The notes below the pieces were generated by a model. It saw only the letters and a list, made by a program, of their open reading frames with translations. It had not been told where the DNA came from and did not search any database. Shown piece after piece: positions 12,682-14,177 of a stretch of DNA of 14,177 nt (the first letter of the stretch is position 1; every line of letters begins with the position of its first letter). The stretch is from JAICLV01 sp036380925 (GTDB lineage: Bacteria; Actinomycetota; Actinomycetes; Acidothermales; Acidothermaceae), in the NCBI GenBank assembly GCA_036380925.1, contig DASVDW010000142.1:1-14177 (forward strand). The letters run 5' to 3'. The position numbers were made by a program, and so were the translations under genes.

Positions 12682-12688
12682 TGCCCAC

Positions 12689-14125
<1,437 letters not shown>

Positions 14126-14137
14126 GTCTGCGGCCCC

Positions 14138-14177
14138 ATGGTCGGCACGTACCGCGACCGCTGGATCGAGTGCACTT
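14138..14177 (+). CDS. Possible start of a further gene (partial)
   Basis: An open frame begins at ATG 14138, 12 nt after the ahcY stop, and runs off the window (13 codons, MVGTYRDRWIECT). The RDRWIEC start resembles small actinobacterial hypothetical proteins, but no Shine-Dalgarno is visible and the stretch is too short to judge. Confidence 0.3.
   Translation, partial: MVGTYRDRWIECT

Noticed and set aside
12605..12688. N-terminal extension of ahcY and SAH riboswitch
   Set aside because: The extension would translate the promoter region and lacks family sequence; GGAG before ATG 12689 is convincing. I find no sequence resembling the conserved core of the SAH riboswitch.
14140..14159. GGTCG/CGACC hairpin after ahcY as terminator
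   Set aside because: Only a 5-bp stem with a 10-nt loop and no T-tract; it also falls within a possible new reading frame.

Overview
The window comes from a very GC-rich genome with strong G/C bias at third codon positions, GTG and TTG starts, and TAnnnT -10 boxes. Its gene content is typical of an actinobacterium: a polytopic GT2 glycosyltransferase with DUF5719, a DUF3499 protein, an Actinobacteria-type PF06262 'metallopeptidase', phosphomannomutase, Trm112, a SIS protein, a CDF transporter and ahcY. Much the same set surrounds the phosphomannomutase gene of mycobacteria and streptomycetes. The sequence alone does not support a genus.

Layout. Bases 1-4482 hold a two-gene operon on +: the 3' part of a large membrane GT2 glycosyltransferase, then a membrane-anchored DUF5719 protein starting in a 4-nt GTGA overlap. 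A PF06262 protein on - (4440-4904) meets DUF5719 tail to tail and overlaps it by 43 nt. A 115-bp divergent region, with near-identical leaderless-type promoters on both strands, separates it from DUF3499 (5020-5376). A 170-nt leader with possible competing RNA folds precedes an 87-aa zinc-ribbon protein (5547-5810). A run on + follows: phosphomannomutase (5903-7255), Trm112-like (7265-7495), SIS (7509-8681) and a ZnT9-like CDF transporter (8678-9601). These four are tightly spaced or overlapping, so they probably form one operon. It ends in a strong two-way hairpin (9584-9613) that includes the transporter's stop codon.

Bases 9614-12531 look like an accessory insert in the otherwise conserved neighbourhood: a cupin (-) and a TetR regulator (+) diverging from a shared promoter, then a polytopic membrane protein fused to an alpha/beta hydrolase (-). 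A perfect triple 15-bp tandem repeat fills the gap between the TetR and hydrolase stops. The window closes with ahcY (12689-14125) and perhaps the first codons of another gene.

How the genes fit together. Phosphomannomutase, and possibly the SIS protein, supply mannose-1-phosphate for GDP-mannose and hence envelope glycans. The glycosyltransferase/DUF5719 pair probably acts on the envelope side. manA (mannose-6-phosphate isomerase), often found beside these genes, is absent here. Three small Cys-rich, probably zinc-binding proteins and a zinc-type CDF transporter lie close together, but a functional link is only inferred. I see no rRNA, tRNA, CRISPR array, transposase or phage gene. The least explained items are the 5461-5507 leader, the zinc-ribbon protein, the zincin-family protein lacking HExxH, and the cupin/TetR/hydrolase block.
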